DNA of 64,000 bases from an uncultured Clostridia bacterium (lineage in GTDB: Bacteria; Bacillota; Clostridia; Oscillospirales; Acutalibacteraceae), in contig CAJFOZ010000019.1 in the NCBI GenBank assembly GCA_904397895.1, forward strand, positions 1-64,000, written 5' to 3'. The notes beneath the pieces are model-generated. The model saw only the letters and a program-made list of their open reading frames with translations. It ran no database searches and was not told the DNA's origin. Below are positions 6,336-14,360 of this stretch, one piece after another (position 1 is the first letter of the stretch; the number at the start of each line of letters is the position of its first letter). A program made the position numbers and the translations under genes.

Positions 6336-8243
6336 ATGATCAACATCACCCTGAAGGGCGGCGACGTCCGCCAGGTGGAAGCCGGCACTACGGTGGCCGA
6401 GCTGGCCAAATCCATCGGCATGGGCCTTTACAAATCGGCTTGTGTCGCCCACATCGACGGCCAAATGGCCGACCTGCGCACTCCGTTGACCAAGGATTGC
6501 CAGGTGGATATCCTCACCTTTGACCATCCGGATGGCCGTTGGGCTTTCCGCCACACCGCTTCCCACGTCTTGGCCCAGGCCATCAAGCGCCTGTACCCCA
6601 AGGCCAAACTGGCCATCGGCCCGGCCATTGAGAACGGTTTCTACTACGACTTTGACGTGGAGACCCCCTTCACCACCGACGATCTGGAGAAGATAGAGGC
6701 CGAGATGAAAAAGATCGTCAAGGAAAATATCCCGCTGGAGCGGTTTGAACTTTCTCCCGAAGAGGCCACCAAAACCATGGAGGAGGCCGGGGAACCCTAT
6801 AAGGTGGAGCTTATCGCCGAGCACGCCGGCAAGGGGGAGAACATCAGCTTTTACCGCCAGGCGGAGTTTATGGATCTGTGCGCCGGCCCCCATCTGATGA
6901 CCACCGGTCCCATCAAGGCCATCAAGTTGACCAGCGCCACCGGCGCCTATTGGCGGGGAGATTCGGAGAAACCCATGCTGTGCCGCATTTACGGCACCGC
7001 CTTCCCCAAGGCCAGCCAGTTGGAGGCCTACCTCACCATGTTGGAGGAGGCCAAAAAGCGGGACCACCGCAAGCTGGGCAAGGAGTTGGAGCTTTTTACC
7101 ATCATGGAGGAGGGCCCTGGCTTCCCCTTCTTCCTGCCCAAAGGCATGATCCTGAAAAACACCCTCATCGACTATTGGAGGGAAGTGCACACTAAGGCCG
7201 GCTACCAGGAGATCAGCACCCCCATCATGCTCAACCGGACCTTGTGGGAGCGCAGCGGCCACTGGGATCACTATAAGGAAAATATGTACACCACCGTCAT
7301 CGACGACACCGACTTCGCCATCAAACCCATGAATTGCCCCGGCGGCATTTTGGTGTATAAGACCAAGATGCACAGTTACCGGGATCTTCCCCTGCGCCTG
7401 GGCGAGATCGGCTTGGTGCACCGCCACGAACTGTCGGGAGCGCTCCACGGCCTGATGCGGGTGCGGTGCTTTAACCAGGACGACGCCCATATCTTCATGA
7501 CGCCCGAGCAAATCAAGGACGAGATCAAGGGCGTTGTGCAGCTTATCGACCAGGTGTACAGCCTCTTTGGATTTGAGTATCACATTGAGCTTTCCACCAT
7601 GCCGGAGGACCACATGGGTAGCTTGGAGGATTGGGAGCGCGCCACCGACGGCCTCCGCAGCGCCATCGAGGAATTGGGCCGGGACTACACCGTCAACGAA
7701 GGCGACGGCGCCTTCTACGGTCCCAAACTGGACTTCCATCTGGTGGACGCCATCGGCCGGACCTGGCAGTGCGGCACCATCCAGCTGGATATGCAGCTGC
7801 CCGAACGCTTTGAACTGGAGTACACCGGCGAGGACGGTCAAAAGCACCGCCCCATCATGATTCACCGGGTGGTATTTGGCAGCATTGAGCGCTTCATCGG
7901 CATCCTCATCGAGCACTTTGCCGGCGCCTTCCCCACCTGGCTGGCTCCCACCCAGGTTAAGATCATCCCCATCAGCGAGCGGCATCACGACTATGCCAAA
8001 CAGTTGGAGCAGTCCATGGCCGACGCTGGATTGCGGGTGGAGGCCGACTACCGCGCCGAGAAAATGGGCTATAAGATCCGTGAGGCCCAGCTGCAAAAGA
8101 TCCCCTACATGGTGATCGTAGGCGACAAGGAGGCCGAAAGCGGCCAAGTGTCGGTTCGTTCCCACAAGGACGGCGACAAAGGCAGCATGGCTGTGGAACA
8201 GTTTGTAAACGAAGTGCTGGAAGAAATCCGCACCCGTGCCTAA
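6336..8243 (+). CDS. thrS: Threonine--tRNA ligase
   Basis: A 635-residue class II aminoacyl-tRNA synthetase charging tRNA-Thr. Domains in order: TGS (residues 1-60, starting MINITLKGGD), editing/SAD domain with HTASHVLAQ (about 71-79), and catalytic core with motif 2 region MNCPGG near residue 335. Further on come zinc-binding surroundings with HRHELSGAL, motif 3 RVVFGSIERFIG, and a C-terminal anticodon-binding domain ending near 635. The start is the ATG at 6336, which has AAGGAG 9 nt upstream. The open frame extends far upstream only because it runs through the T-box leader. Monocistronic, followed by a strong terminator. Confidence 0.97.
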   Translation: MINITLKGGDVRQVEAGTTVAELAKSIGMGLYKSACVAHIDGQMADLRTPLTKDCQVDILTFDHPDGRWAFRHTASHVLAQAIKRLYPKAKLAIGPAIENGFYYDFDVETPFTTDDLEKIEAEMKKIVKENIPLERFELSPEEATKTMEEAGEPYKVELIAEHAGKGENISFYRQAEFMDLCAGPHLMTTGPIKAIKLTSATGAYWRGDSEKPMLCRIYGTAFPKASQLEAYLTMLEEAKKRDHRKLGKELELFTIMEEGPGFPFFLPKGMILKNTLIDYWREVHTKAGYQEISTPIMLNRTLWERSGHWDHYKENMYTTVIDDTDFAIKPMNCPGGILVYKTKMHSYRDLPLRLGEIGLVHRHELSGALHGLMRVRCFNQDDAHIFMTPEQIKDEIKGVVQLIDQVYSLFGFEYHIELSTMPEDHMGSLEDWERATDGLRSAIEELGRDYTVNEGDGAFYGPKLDFHLVDAIGRTWQCGTIQLDMQLPERFELEYTGEDGQKHRPIMIHRVVFGSIERFIGILIEHFAGAFPTWLAPTQVKIIPISERHHDYAKQLEQSMADAGLRVEADYRAEKMGYKIREAQLQKIPYMVIVGDKEAESGQVSVRSHKDGDKGSMAVEQFVNEVLEEIRTRA

Positions 8244-8265
8244 TTTCTGGAATAAAAACTGATAT

Positions 8266-8325
8266 AACAGAAGTGGGCGCCTTATGTAGTAATTACATAG
8301 GGCGCCCGCTTCTGTTATTGGGAGT
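8266..8325 (+). terminator. thrS terminator
   Basis: Long stem AACAGAAG-GGGCGCC... paired with GGCGCCC-CTTCTGTT around an AT-rich inner part, ending in TTATT. Confidence 0.85.
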
Positions 8326-8341
8326 TTGTAGTATCATACAA

Positions 8342-8752
8342 TTAAGAAAGTCTGCGCTTTTTCTGACGGACTAGGGCCACGATGGTTGCGATCAGATCCA
8401 CTAAAAAATAGCCCAAGGCTGCCAGCAGGAAAAAGAAGGCATAATTAGAGACGGCGGACGTAGCAGGAGTTAAGGATACCAATCCAAAGAACAAGGGAAT
8501 CGGGGACATGAGGAAAAATGCTACAACACAAACAATGTCACACACTAATGTTTCAATCAGGGAGAGCTGCACAAATCGTTTGAGCCACACAAATGCCCCG
8601 AAGGCAATAAGTAAGCAGATAGAAATCACGGCGCTGGAAAGAGAATTAAAAGTATGCTTTACCATATCCTGCATAGATTCATTCAGCAAGGATAAACTCG
8701 GGGGGAATATAAGGAGAATTACATAGTAAAGATAGCCCAAAAAGCGTTTCAT
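8342..8752 (-). CDS. Four-helix membrane protein, copy A of a tandem pair
   Basis: A 136-residue hydrophobic protein (start MKRFLGYLYYVI) with four predicted membrane segments at about residues 5-25, 38-57, 68-90 and 104-127, and a basic tail RQKKRR. No family recognised. It is a diverged paralogue of the protein at 9057-9458: the N-termini MKR-GYLYYVI, the second-segment layout and total length agree. A good SigA promoter within a nearly identical repeated upstream block serves both copies. Function unknown; small integral membrane proteins of this kind are often immunity or transport accessory proteins, but nothing here shows it. Confidence 0.7.
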   Translation of the reverse strand: MKRFLGYLYYVILLIFPPSLSLLNESMQDMVKHTFNSLSSAVISICLLIAFGAFVWLKRFVQLSLIETLVCDIVCVVAFFLMSPIPLFFGLVSLTPATSAVSNYAFFFLLAALGYFLVDLIATIVALVRQKKRRLS

Positions 8753-8900
8753 AGCACATCTCTCCTTCTATAGTTACAGTAAATTTTCAAGTTCACAACT
8801 CCATGTAGATGAACCATACTTGATTTTTTGAAGCAGTAGAGGGAACCGGTTTTGCTTTGAAAGAACATTGGAATCACCTTTGCTCAATTTTACAAGTGAA

Positions 8901-8929
8901 ATTATACTATATAAAACGTAAAATGTAAA
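8901..8929 (-). promoter_or_regulatory. Promoter of membrane-protein copy A
   Basis: Minus-strand TTTACA (8924-8929), 17-bp spacer, TATAAT (8901-8906). The leader to the ATG is about 140 nt. Confidence 0.65.
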
Positions 8930-9012
8930 TACAATTATAATACAAAAAACAACGTATTTATATGTATATAACAAATAAAAGTATTACAAATAGCATTCGG
9001 TTTTAAAATACA
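8911..9012. repeat. 102-bp direct repeat, copy 1
   Basis: About 94 percent identical (6 mismatches in 102 by eye) to 9616-9717. It covers the -35 region and upstream sequence of copy A and shows that gene plus upstream block were duplicated together. Confidence 0.9.
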
Positions 9013-9051
9013 AGTTCCCCGTCGTCATAAAATTGACGGCGGGGAACTTGA
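9013..9051 (-). terminator. Terminator after membrane-protein copy B
   Basis: GTTCCCCGTCG and GACGGCGGGGAAC form the stem directly after the stop at 9057. A T-rich stretch follows on the minus strand. Confidence 0.75.
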
Positions 9052-9056
9052 TAAAA

Positions 9057-9458
9057 TTAATCGACATGATATTTTTTGTCTTTTATGATTTTGACAATGT
9101 CAAAGATCATAGAGGGCAGTAGGTATCCTACTATCAAAAAGGGCAGAATGTAAAGTTTACTTGTTGCCACAATGTTTGTAATGGTAAAGGGGAGCAGCAG
9201 GGATGGCATCGCAAATAGGAACATCACGACAATGGTTACCGCTTTGCATAAAACCCATTCCTTTTCGGATAACCCTAAAAACCTGCCTAAAAAAAGATAA
9301 ACGCCAAAGGCAAATACGACCAAGTAAAATAGGTAAGCAAAAGGGAAAGGCTGGAACGTACGGTTAACCATAGCCTCTAGATAGTTAGAAAACATACAGG
9401 CCAAAGGCACCCCAGCAATCGAAATGACATAATAGAGATAACCAACTACCCGCTTCAT
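9057..9458 (-). CDS. Four-helix membrane protein, copy B of a tandem pair
   Basis: A 133-residue hydrophobic protein (start MKRVVGYLYYVIS) with four membrane segments (about residues 5-25, 38-58, 68-92, 98-122) and a charged tail KIIKDKKYH. It is the paralogue of 8342-8752; the two proteins have clearly diverged while their upstream blocks have stayed nearly identical. The ATG is preceded by GGAGG in the leader. No family recognised. The AT-rich composition differs from the flanking thrS and rsmA genes, which suggests acquisition after which the unit duplicated. Confidence 0.7.
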   Translation of the reverse strand: MKRVVGYLYYVISIAGVPLACMFSNYLEAMVNRTFQPFPFAYLFYLVVFAFGVYLFLGRFLGLSEKEWVLCKAVTIVVMFLFAMPSLLLPFTITNIVATSKLYILPFLIVGYLLPSMIFDIVKIIKDKKYHVD

Positions 9459-9605
9459 AGAAAAAACCTCCTCTATTACTCAGTAATACATTGTAAGTGC
9501 ATGTAAAAGAGATCTGTTATTAAGGGTGTCAGTATAGGTTTCATGGTAATTAGAATATGACCATTAAAAACATTGGAATCGCTTCCTATTTCCTTATTAA
9601 AAGAG

Positions 9606-9634
9606 ATTATGTCACATAAAACGTAAAATGTAAA
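9606..9634 (-). promoter_or_regulatory. Promoter of membrane-protein copy B
   Basis: Minus-strand TTTACA (9629-9634), 17-bp spacer, CATAAT (9606-9611). It equals the copy A promoter except for the first -10 base, which should make it weaker. Confidence 0.55.
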
Positions 9635-9717
9635 TACAATTATAATACAAAAAACAACATATTTATATGTATATAACAAATAAATGCATTGCAAATAGCA
9701 TTCGGTTTTAGAGTACA
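9616..9717. repeat. 102-bp direct repeat, copy 2
   Basis: Near-identical partner of 8911-9012, 705 bp apart. It holds the -35 hexamer and upstream region of copy B. Confidence 0.9.
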
Positions 9718-9719
9718 AA

Positions 9720-9752
9720 ATCCCCGCCATCCAAATTACGACGGCGGGGATA
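9720..9752 (-). terminator. rsmA terminator
   Basis: Stem ATCCCCGCCGTCG with a partner containing GATGGCGGGGAT, followed by TTTT on the minus strand, 10 nt after the rsmA stop. It is a diverged sibling of the terminator at 9013-9051. Confidence 0.75.
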
Positions 9753-9762
9753 CCGTTTCGAT

Positions 9763-10617
9763 TTATAAAAGCTGTTCGCTTAAAGCAGCCAATTGATCCA
9801 AGGTAAGCTGTTCGGCCCGGGAGGTAGGAGGGAGTCCCGCCGCCTCCAAAGCCGATACCACCGCCGGCTTGGGGATGCCCAATCCGGCGCTGATGGAGTT
9901 GGAAACCGTCTTGCGCCGCTGCCCAAAGGCCGCTTTAATGAGGGCGAAAAAGCGGCGTTCATCGGTGACCGACACCGGCGGGACAGCGTGCAAATCCAAG
10001 CGGATGACGCAGGAATCCACCTTGGGGGCCGGCAAAAAAGACCCGCGACTCACCTGAAACAACATTTGTGGTGCGGCATAATAGTGTACGGCAGCGCTGA
10101 TGGCGCCGGACGCACGGGTACCTGGTGCGGCACAGATTCGATCGGCCGCCTCCTTTTGCACCATCACCGTAATGGAGCGGAAGGGGAGGCGGCTTTCCAG
10201 CAGCGCCATTAGGATAGGGGAGGTGATATAATAGGGAAGATTAGCACACACTACCACATCCATACCAGAAAAATGCTGTGTTAAGAGCTCGGCAAGATCC
10301 AGCTTAAGGATGTCCCCGTGTATGACGCTGACATTGGGAAGATCCCCAACCGTTTCCTCCAATACGGGGAGGAGACGGGAATCCACCTCAACGGATACGA
10401 CTTTTCCTGCAATTTTGGCAAGTTCAGTGGTCAGTACGCCGATACCAGGTCCGATTTCAAGAACACCAGTGGTTTGATCCGCCCCGGATTGCTGGGCCAT
10501 ACGGGGACAAACCGAGGGATTGATCAAAAAATTTTGCCCCAACGCTTTGGAGAATTGAAACCCGTGGCGGTCTAAGAGATGACGGATGGTAGAAATGTTG
10601 GAGAGATTCATATCCAT
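9763..10617 (-). CDS. rsmA: 16S rRNA dimethyladenosine transferase
   Basis: A 284-residue KsgA/RsmA enzyme that dimethylates two adjacent adenosines in helix 45 of 16S rRNA using S-adenosylmethionine. Seen: the N-terminal KALGQNFLIN signature (residues 24-33), SAM-binding VLEIGPGIGVLTTELA (about 52-67), acidic VEVD, the catalytic NLPYYI motif (about 125) and the C-terminal helical domain with FGQRRKT. Length is normal. The ribosome site before the ATG at 10617 is weak; a second ATG two codons in is possible. Transcribed alone, divergently from the dCMP deaminase. Confidence 0.95.
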   Translation of the reverse strand: MDMNLSNISTIRHLLDRHGFQFSKALGQNFLINPSVCPRMAQQSGADQTTGVLEIGPGIGVLTTELAKIAGKVVSVEVDSRLLPVLEETVGDLPNVSVIHGDILKLDLAELLTQHFSGMDVVVCANLPYYITSPILMALLESRLPFRSITVMVQKEAADRICAAPGTRASGAISAAVHYYAAPQMLFQVSRGSFLPAPKVDSCVIRLDLHAVPPVSVTDERRFFALIKAAFGQRRKTVSNSISAGLGIPKPAVVSALEAAGLPPTSRAEQLTLDQLAALSEQLL

Positions 10618-10703
10618 AGTTGGATCTCGTACCCCTTTTTGATAAAATTGGAATAGGACAACAGCCTATAAAGCATCGGATTTGAATGGTTCAAACTGCT
10701 TTT

Positions 10704-10731
10704 ATTATATCATACTAGCGTTTTTTCGCAA
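10704..10731 (-). promoter_or_regulatory. rsmA promoter
   Basis: Minus-strand TTGCGA (10726-10731), 16-bp spacer, TATAAT (10704-10709). Confidence 0.65.
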
Positions 10732-10738
10732 AATACAA

Positions 10739-10767
10739 TTGTCAGGGGGACGGAAATCGAGTATCAT
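10739..10767 (+). promoter_or_regulatory. Promoter of the dCMP deaminase gene
   Basis: TTGTCA (10739-10744), 17-bp spacer, TATCAT (10762-10767). The start near 10774 favours the ATG at 10806. Confidence 0.65.
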
Positions 10768-10805
10768 GGAAAAAACAGTTTGTGTACAAATGGGAGGAAA
10801 CAGGG

Positions 10806-11294
10806 ATGAAACGACGGGACAAAGAAAATTATTACTTGGATATTGCTGAAACAGTGGCCGAACGCAGTACTTGTCTGCGTCGTGGATTTGGCGCCATCAT
10901 TGTGAAAAACGACCAGATCATCGCCACCGGATACAACGGCGCACCGCGGGGTTCTAAAAACTGTTCCGACCTAGGGACCTGCCTGCGGGAAGAGATGGGC
11001 ATCCCAAGGGGAGAGCGCTACGAGCTTTGCCGATCGGTCCATGCGGAGGCAAACGCCATTATTTCAGCCGCCCGGAACGATATGATTGACGCTACCTTGT
11101 ATTTGGCCTGTAAGGATATGAAAACCGGCGAACTTGTGGCAGGGACCAATTCCTGCTCCATGTGCAAACGCCTTATCATCAACGCCGGCATTAAACGGGT
11201 GGTCATCCGCAACACCAGGGATGAATTCACCGCCATCTACGTCCAGGATTGGGTGGACGACGACAACGCCATTAACGGCGTCGGCGGATATTGA
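10806..11294 (+). CDS. Deoxycytidylate (dCMP) deaminase family protein
   Basis: A 162-residue zinc-dependent deaminase of the ComEB/dCMP deaminase group, converting dCMP to dUMP for thymidylate synthesis. Seen: RRGFGAIIVKNDQIIATGYNG early, a Cys-rich insertion around NCSDLGTCLREE typical of dCMP deaminases, the catalytic HAEANAI motif and the second zinc site SCSMCKR. The start at 10806 has GGGAGG 8 nt upstream; an 8-codon-longer frame begins before this ribosome site. The gene ends with a shared terminator facing feoB. Confidence 0.9.
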   Translation: MKRRDKENYYLDIAETVAERSTCLRRGFGAIIVKNDQIIATGYNGAPRGSKNCSDLGTCLREEMGIPRGERYELCRSVHAEANAIISAARNDMIDATLYLACKDMKTGELVAGTNSCSMCKRLIINAGIKRVVIRNTRDEFTAIYVQDWVDDDNAINGVGGY

Positions 11295-11327
11295 GTTTAA
11301 CTTTTTTGGGAGAAAGTCATAAAAGAA

Positions 11328-11364
11328 AAGCTGAGGGTATCGTGTATATCCTCAGCTTTTTATT
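11328..11364. terminator. Bidirectional terminator between dCMP deaminase and feoB
   Basis: AAAAGCTGAGG and CCTCAGCTTTT form the stem, with A and T runs on both sides. Confidence 0.88.
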
Positions 11365-11375
11365 GCATATATGAA

Positions 11376-13415
11376 TCAGAATAAAAGTCCCACTTGATAG
11401 ATCACAAAAGTAACCGACCAGGCTACAGCCAGTTGGAAGAGGGCCGAACAGAGCATCCACTTGGTACTTCTGGATTCCCGACGGATGGTAGCCAAAGTGG
11501 CCACACACGGGATGTAGAGCAGGCAAAATACCATCAAACAGAAGGCGTTGAGCTGGCCAAAACCAACCGATCCTAAAATGCCTACCAGTGTATTCATACC
11601 GTCGCCGGAGTTGATGTTGGGGATGTTAAACAGCACCGCACAGCTGGATACCACCACCTCTTTGGCCGAGATACCAGCGATCAATGCCACTGCAATCTGC
11701 CAGAATCCCAAACCGATGGGGGCAAAGAAGGGGACTAAGCCGTGGCCCAATAGGGCGCCAAAACTGCTGGCCATGTCGGTGGTGTATCCTTGCGGGCCAA
11801 AGTTGAGGATCATCCACATGATGATGGAAGCGATAAAAATAGTGGTCCCCGCTTTGGTGAGGTAATCCTTGATTTTTTCCCAGACATAGATGGCAACCGT
11901 CCTGGCGCTGGGGGCCTTATATTCCGGCAATTCGATAAGAAGATAATTTTCCGCCTTTTTCTTGTCCACCAGATGGATGACGGCTGCAACCAGGATGGCC
12001 ACCGCCAAACCGATGACATACATGGAGTAAGCTACCAGCATGGCATTATCGGCAAAGAACATCTCGGAAAATAAAATGTAAATGGGAAGCCTGGCGCTAC
12101 AGCTCATAAAGGGGGTGATGAGCATCACTTTAAAGCGGTCCCGTTTATCCTCCAACGCCCGGGAGGCCATGATGGCGGGAACGGTACAGCCAAATCCCAG
12201 GATCATAGGGATAAAAGCCCGTCCGGAAAGCCCCAATTTACTCATAATGCCTTCCATGACATAGGCCACGCGGGACATATATCCGCTGTCCTCCAGAAAG
12301 GCCAAGGCTAAAAAAAGAATAAAGATATTGGGGAGAAAGGTAAGGATACCGCCCACCCCCGCGATGATCCCATCCACCAGCAGGGAGCGGAGCATATCGT
12401 TTACCCCTATGGCAACCAGTGCGTCACTGGACAAGGCGGATAGGCTTTCGATGCCCATTTCAAAGTAGCCCTTGAGCCAGTCCCCGATGGTAAAAGTGAG
12501 GATGAATACCACCGCCATAATGCCTAGGAAAATGGGGATCCCCCAAATGCGATGGGTCAGTATCCGGTCTACCTTTTCAGTCAGGGCCTCTTGTCGATCC
12601 TTGTTGACCAGCACCTCGTCGATGATCTCTTGGATGAAATCATACTTCTGGTTAATGATATCCGACTCATAATTGCGATCCAATACTTCCGGAAGATCCA
12701 CAGGATAATGCTCTGTAATCTCTTTATCCTGTTCCAGCAATTTGATGGCGTACCAACGGGGATTTACGAGGGACGGATATCTTTTTTGCAGCTCAGCCAT
12801 AATCAGATCAATTTTGTCCTCAATGTCGTCGCTGTACACCATGGCATATTCCGAATGGTGGTCGTGAGGATGATGAGAGGTGTAAGGATGCTGGTGGATG
12901 AGGCGGTCCGATTGATTGCACTGTTTGTGATGGGCGGCTGCATGGAGAAGGACATCCAGTCCGGTCCGTTTCCGGGCCGAAACGGGGATCACAGGGATCC
13001 CCAACATTTCAGGCAGGCGATGGATATCGATTTCCATTCCTCGTTTTTCCACAATATCCATCATATTGAGAGCCAACACCACCGGTTTGCCAAGCTCCAA
13101 AAGCTGTAGGGTCAGATATAAATTACGCTCCAACGCCGACGCATCGGCTACGTCGATGATAACGTCCACTTCGTCGCTTAAAATAAATCGACGGGATACC
13201 TGTTCCTCCATGGTGTAGGAAGTAAGGCTGTAGGTCCCGGGAAGGTCCACCAGCCGGATATTGAGATCGTGGTGCCGGATGGCGCCCTCCACCTTCTCCA
13301 CTGTGACACCCGGCCAATTGGCTACCTTGAGATTGGCGCCTGTGTAGGCGTTAAACAGGGTGGTTTTGCCGCAGTTTGGATTGCCAATAAATCCAATGGT
13401 TAGGTTTTCGCTCAT
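11376..13415 (-). CDS. feoB: Ferrous iron transporter FeoB
   Basis: A 679-residue Fe(II) permease. The N-terminal G-protein domain shows G1 GNPNCGKTT (about residues 10-18), G3 DLPGTYSL, and G4 LNMMD. A helical GDI-like section with a His-rich stretch (HHKQCNQ, HPYTSHHPHDHH) follows, then a membrane part with Gate motifs including GFGCTVPAIMA and ARLPIYILF. The His-rich insert in the cytosolic region is unusual and may bind metal. The ATG at 13415 has GGAG 8 nt upstream; a GTG 3 codons earlier overlaps the feoA stop and is less likely. It sits 5 nt after feoA, forming a feoAB operon. Confidence 0.96.
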   Translation of the reverse strand: MSENLTIGFIGNPNCGKTTLFNAYTGANLKVANWPGVTVEKVEGAIRHHDLNIRLVDLPGTYSLTSYTMEEQVSRRFILSDEVDVIIDVADASALERNLYLTLQLLELGKPVVLALNMMDIVEKRGMEIDIHRLPEMLGIPVIPVSARKRTGLDVLLHAAAHHKQCNQSDRLIHQHPYTSHHPHDHHSEYAMVYSDDIEDKIDLIMAELQKRYPSLVNPRWYAIKLLEQDKEITEHYPVDLPEVLDRNYESDIINQKYDFIQEIIDEVLVNKDRQEALTEKVDRILTHRIWGIPIFLGIMAVVFILTFTIGDWLKGYFEMGIESLSALSSDALVAIGVNDMLRSLLVDGIIAGVGGILTFLPNIFILFLALAFLEDSGYMSRVAYVMEGIMSKLGLSGRAFIPMILGFGCTVPAIMASRALEDKRDRFKVMLITPFMSCSARLPIYILFSEMFFADNAMLVAYSMYVIGLAVAILVAAVIHLVDKKKAENYLLIELPEYKAPSARTVAIYVWEKIKDYLTKAGTTIFIASIIMWMILNFGPQGYTTDMASSFGALLGHGLVPFFAPIGLGFWQIAVALIAGISAKEVVVSSCAVLFNIPNINSGDGMNTLVGILGSVGFGQLNAFCLMVFCLLYIPCVATLATIRRESRSTKWMLCSALFQLAVAWSVTFVIYQVGLLF

Positions 13416-13420
13416 CCTCT

Positions 13421-13636
13421 TCACTCCACAAAAATGTTTTTAGTGATATTACGCCCTAAGGCAAACCGAGTCCCCCTGACCTTGACGATCAAGACGCCGT
13501 GGCTCTTACTATTTAAAACAGTGACCGGCGTCCCTCTCGTCATGCCGAGAGCTTCCAGACGCTTTTCCATATTAAGAGGGAGACGGATGTCCTCCACTTG
13601 ATAGCTGCTGCCGATTTTTCCATCGCTCAGAACCAT
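13421..13636 (-). CDS. feoA: FeoA family iron transport protein
   Basis: A 71-residue SH3-like FeoA protein, which in the family modulates FeoB activity at the cytoplasmic membrane face. Seen: a KRLEALGMTRGTPVTVL segment (typical RL-x-LG-M-x-G) and the closing RGTRFALGRNITKNI, where ALGR-A-I is the usual family ending. AAGGAGG precedes the ATG. It is the first gene of feoAB, behind a structured leader. Confidence 0.92.
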   Translation of the reverse strand: MVLSDGKIGSSYQVEDIRLPLNMEKRLEALGMTRGTPVTVLNSKSHGVLIVKVRGTRFALGRNITKNIFVE

Positions 13637-13816
13637 ACTGGCACCTCCTTTTCATGAATTGCCAGATAACTCACAGATAGGCAAGCGCTGGATGGGCTGT
13701 TTTATCCCATCCTCCTTTACATAGGGAGATGCCACCACTGCCTACGCACTATTTCAAAAGTTTTTCTGCATCCCTTTGAAACCAATATGCCTATTTTCGG
13801 CCTTATTTGACAGACG
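13637..13816 (-). promoter_or_regulatory. Structured 5' leader of feoAB (unassigned)
   Basis: About 180 nt between promoter and feoA. A strong hairpin pairs GGATGGG with CCCATCC (13690-13712). Upstream, two mutually exclusive pairings are possible: 13768-13774 with 13724-13732 (GGGATGC/GCATCTCCC in RNA sense), or 13774-13781 with 13752-13760 (TTTCAAAG/CTTTTGAAA). No riboswitch class is confidently recognised. The layout would suit a metal-responsive leader. Confidence 0.45.
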
Positions 13817-13822
13817 CTATTA

Positions 13823-13851
13823 AATTTATTGTAATTCACTTTGTTGGACAA
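13823..13851 (-). promoter_or_regulatory. Probable feoAB promoter
   Basis: Minus-strand TTGTCC (13846-13851), 17-bp spacer, TAAATT (13823-13828). The -10 is poor, as expected for a regulated promoter. No clear Fur box is seen. Confidence 0.45.
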
Positions 13852-13921
13852 TACAAGGTGTTTTCCACCCATCAAAGCACAAATTTTGCAATGATGCAAC
13901 AAACTTCCCACAAATCCACAT

Positions 13922-13958
13922 AAAAAGGGAACCGGTTGTAATCTACAACCGGTTCCCT
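13922..13958 (-). terminator. csoR terminator
   Basis: Perfect stem GGGAACCGGTTGTA/TACAACCGGTTCCC followed on the minus strand by TTTTTAT, 15 nt after the csoR stop. Confidence 0.92.
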
Positions 13959-13972
13959 GGCAATGCAAAGCA

Positions 13973-14248
13973 TCAAGTCATATTGGCAAAGCGCTCTACA
14001 GCTTTGGTAAAATTAGCGATGGTTTGATCAGCATCTCCGTGTTCGATGCCGTCCCGCACACAATGTTTAATATGCCCTTCCAACACCACTTGCCCCACCT
14101 TGTGCAAGGCTGACTTTGCGGCGTTGATTTGTGATAAAATGTCCTCACAGGGGACGTCTTCATCCACCATCCGGTCGATGGCCTGGACTTGACCGATGAT
14201 TTTTTTCAAACGCCGGTGCAAATTGTCGGCATCCATACATTGTCTCAT
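13973..14248 (-). CDS. csoR: CsoR-family metal-sensing repressor
   Basis: A 91-residue all-helical repressor of the CsoR/RcnR family. The Cu(I)-site residues of CsoR are present: Cys in DVPCED (about residue 39), His in EGHIKHC and Cys at the end of that motif (HxxxC spacing). The start at 14248 has GGGAGG 8 nt upstream; the longer open frame would read through its own promoter. A perfect dyad just downstream of a consensus promoter is the expected CsoR operator. Position after the P-type ATPase and HMA genes suggests it controls this metal-efflux set as well as itself, although no second operator copy was found at 17.3 kb. Confidence 0.9.
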   Translation of the reverse strand: MRQCMDADNLHRRLKKIIGQVQAIDRMVDEDVPCEDILSQINAAKSALHKVGQVVLEGHIKHCVRDGIEHGDADQTIANFTKAVERFANMT

Positions 14249-14259
14249 TTTTTGTACCT

Positions 14260-14281
14260 CCCATACCACTGAGGGTATGGG
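14260..14281. promoter_or_regulatory. CsoR operator candidate
   Basis: Perfect 8-bp arms CCCATACC and GGTATGGG around ACTGAG, resembling the G/C-flanked ATACC...GGTAT dyads bound by CsoR proteins. It overlaps the transcription start region of csoR. Confidence 0.75.
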
Positions 14282-14285
14282 TACC

Positions 14286-14314
14286 ATTATAACGGGATCT
14301 TTTTTCCTTGTCAA
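14286..14314 (-). promoter_or_regulatory. Consensus csoR promoter
   Basis: Minus-strand TTGACA (14309-14314), 17-bp spacer, TATAAT (14286-14291): a perfect SigA match placed directly upstream of the operator. Confidence 0.9.
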
Positions 14315-14360
14315 CGCAAGAAGCCTTTTTGGACATTGTGCACCTATAGGCTATATGTCC

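Noticed and set aside
6207..8165. 652-codon open frame on the minus strand opposite thrS
   Set aside because: Antisense shadow of a GC-biased, highly conserved gene; low-complexity His/Gly/Leu/Val composition, no ribosome site, no family resemblance.
8774..8974. 66-codon hydrophobic frame in the repeated block (and its sibling at 9476-9730)
   Set aside because: The shared part lies in the 102-bp repeat that also holds the promoters; starts are TTG or far upstream without ribosome sites, and the downstream halves do not resemble each other. It is more likely a chance frame in AT-rich DNA.
13717..13968. 83-codon frame covering the feoAB leader and csoR terminator
   Set aside because: It reads through a terminator and a promoter, has no ribosome site and no resemblance to known proteins.
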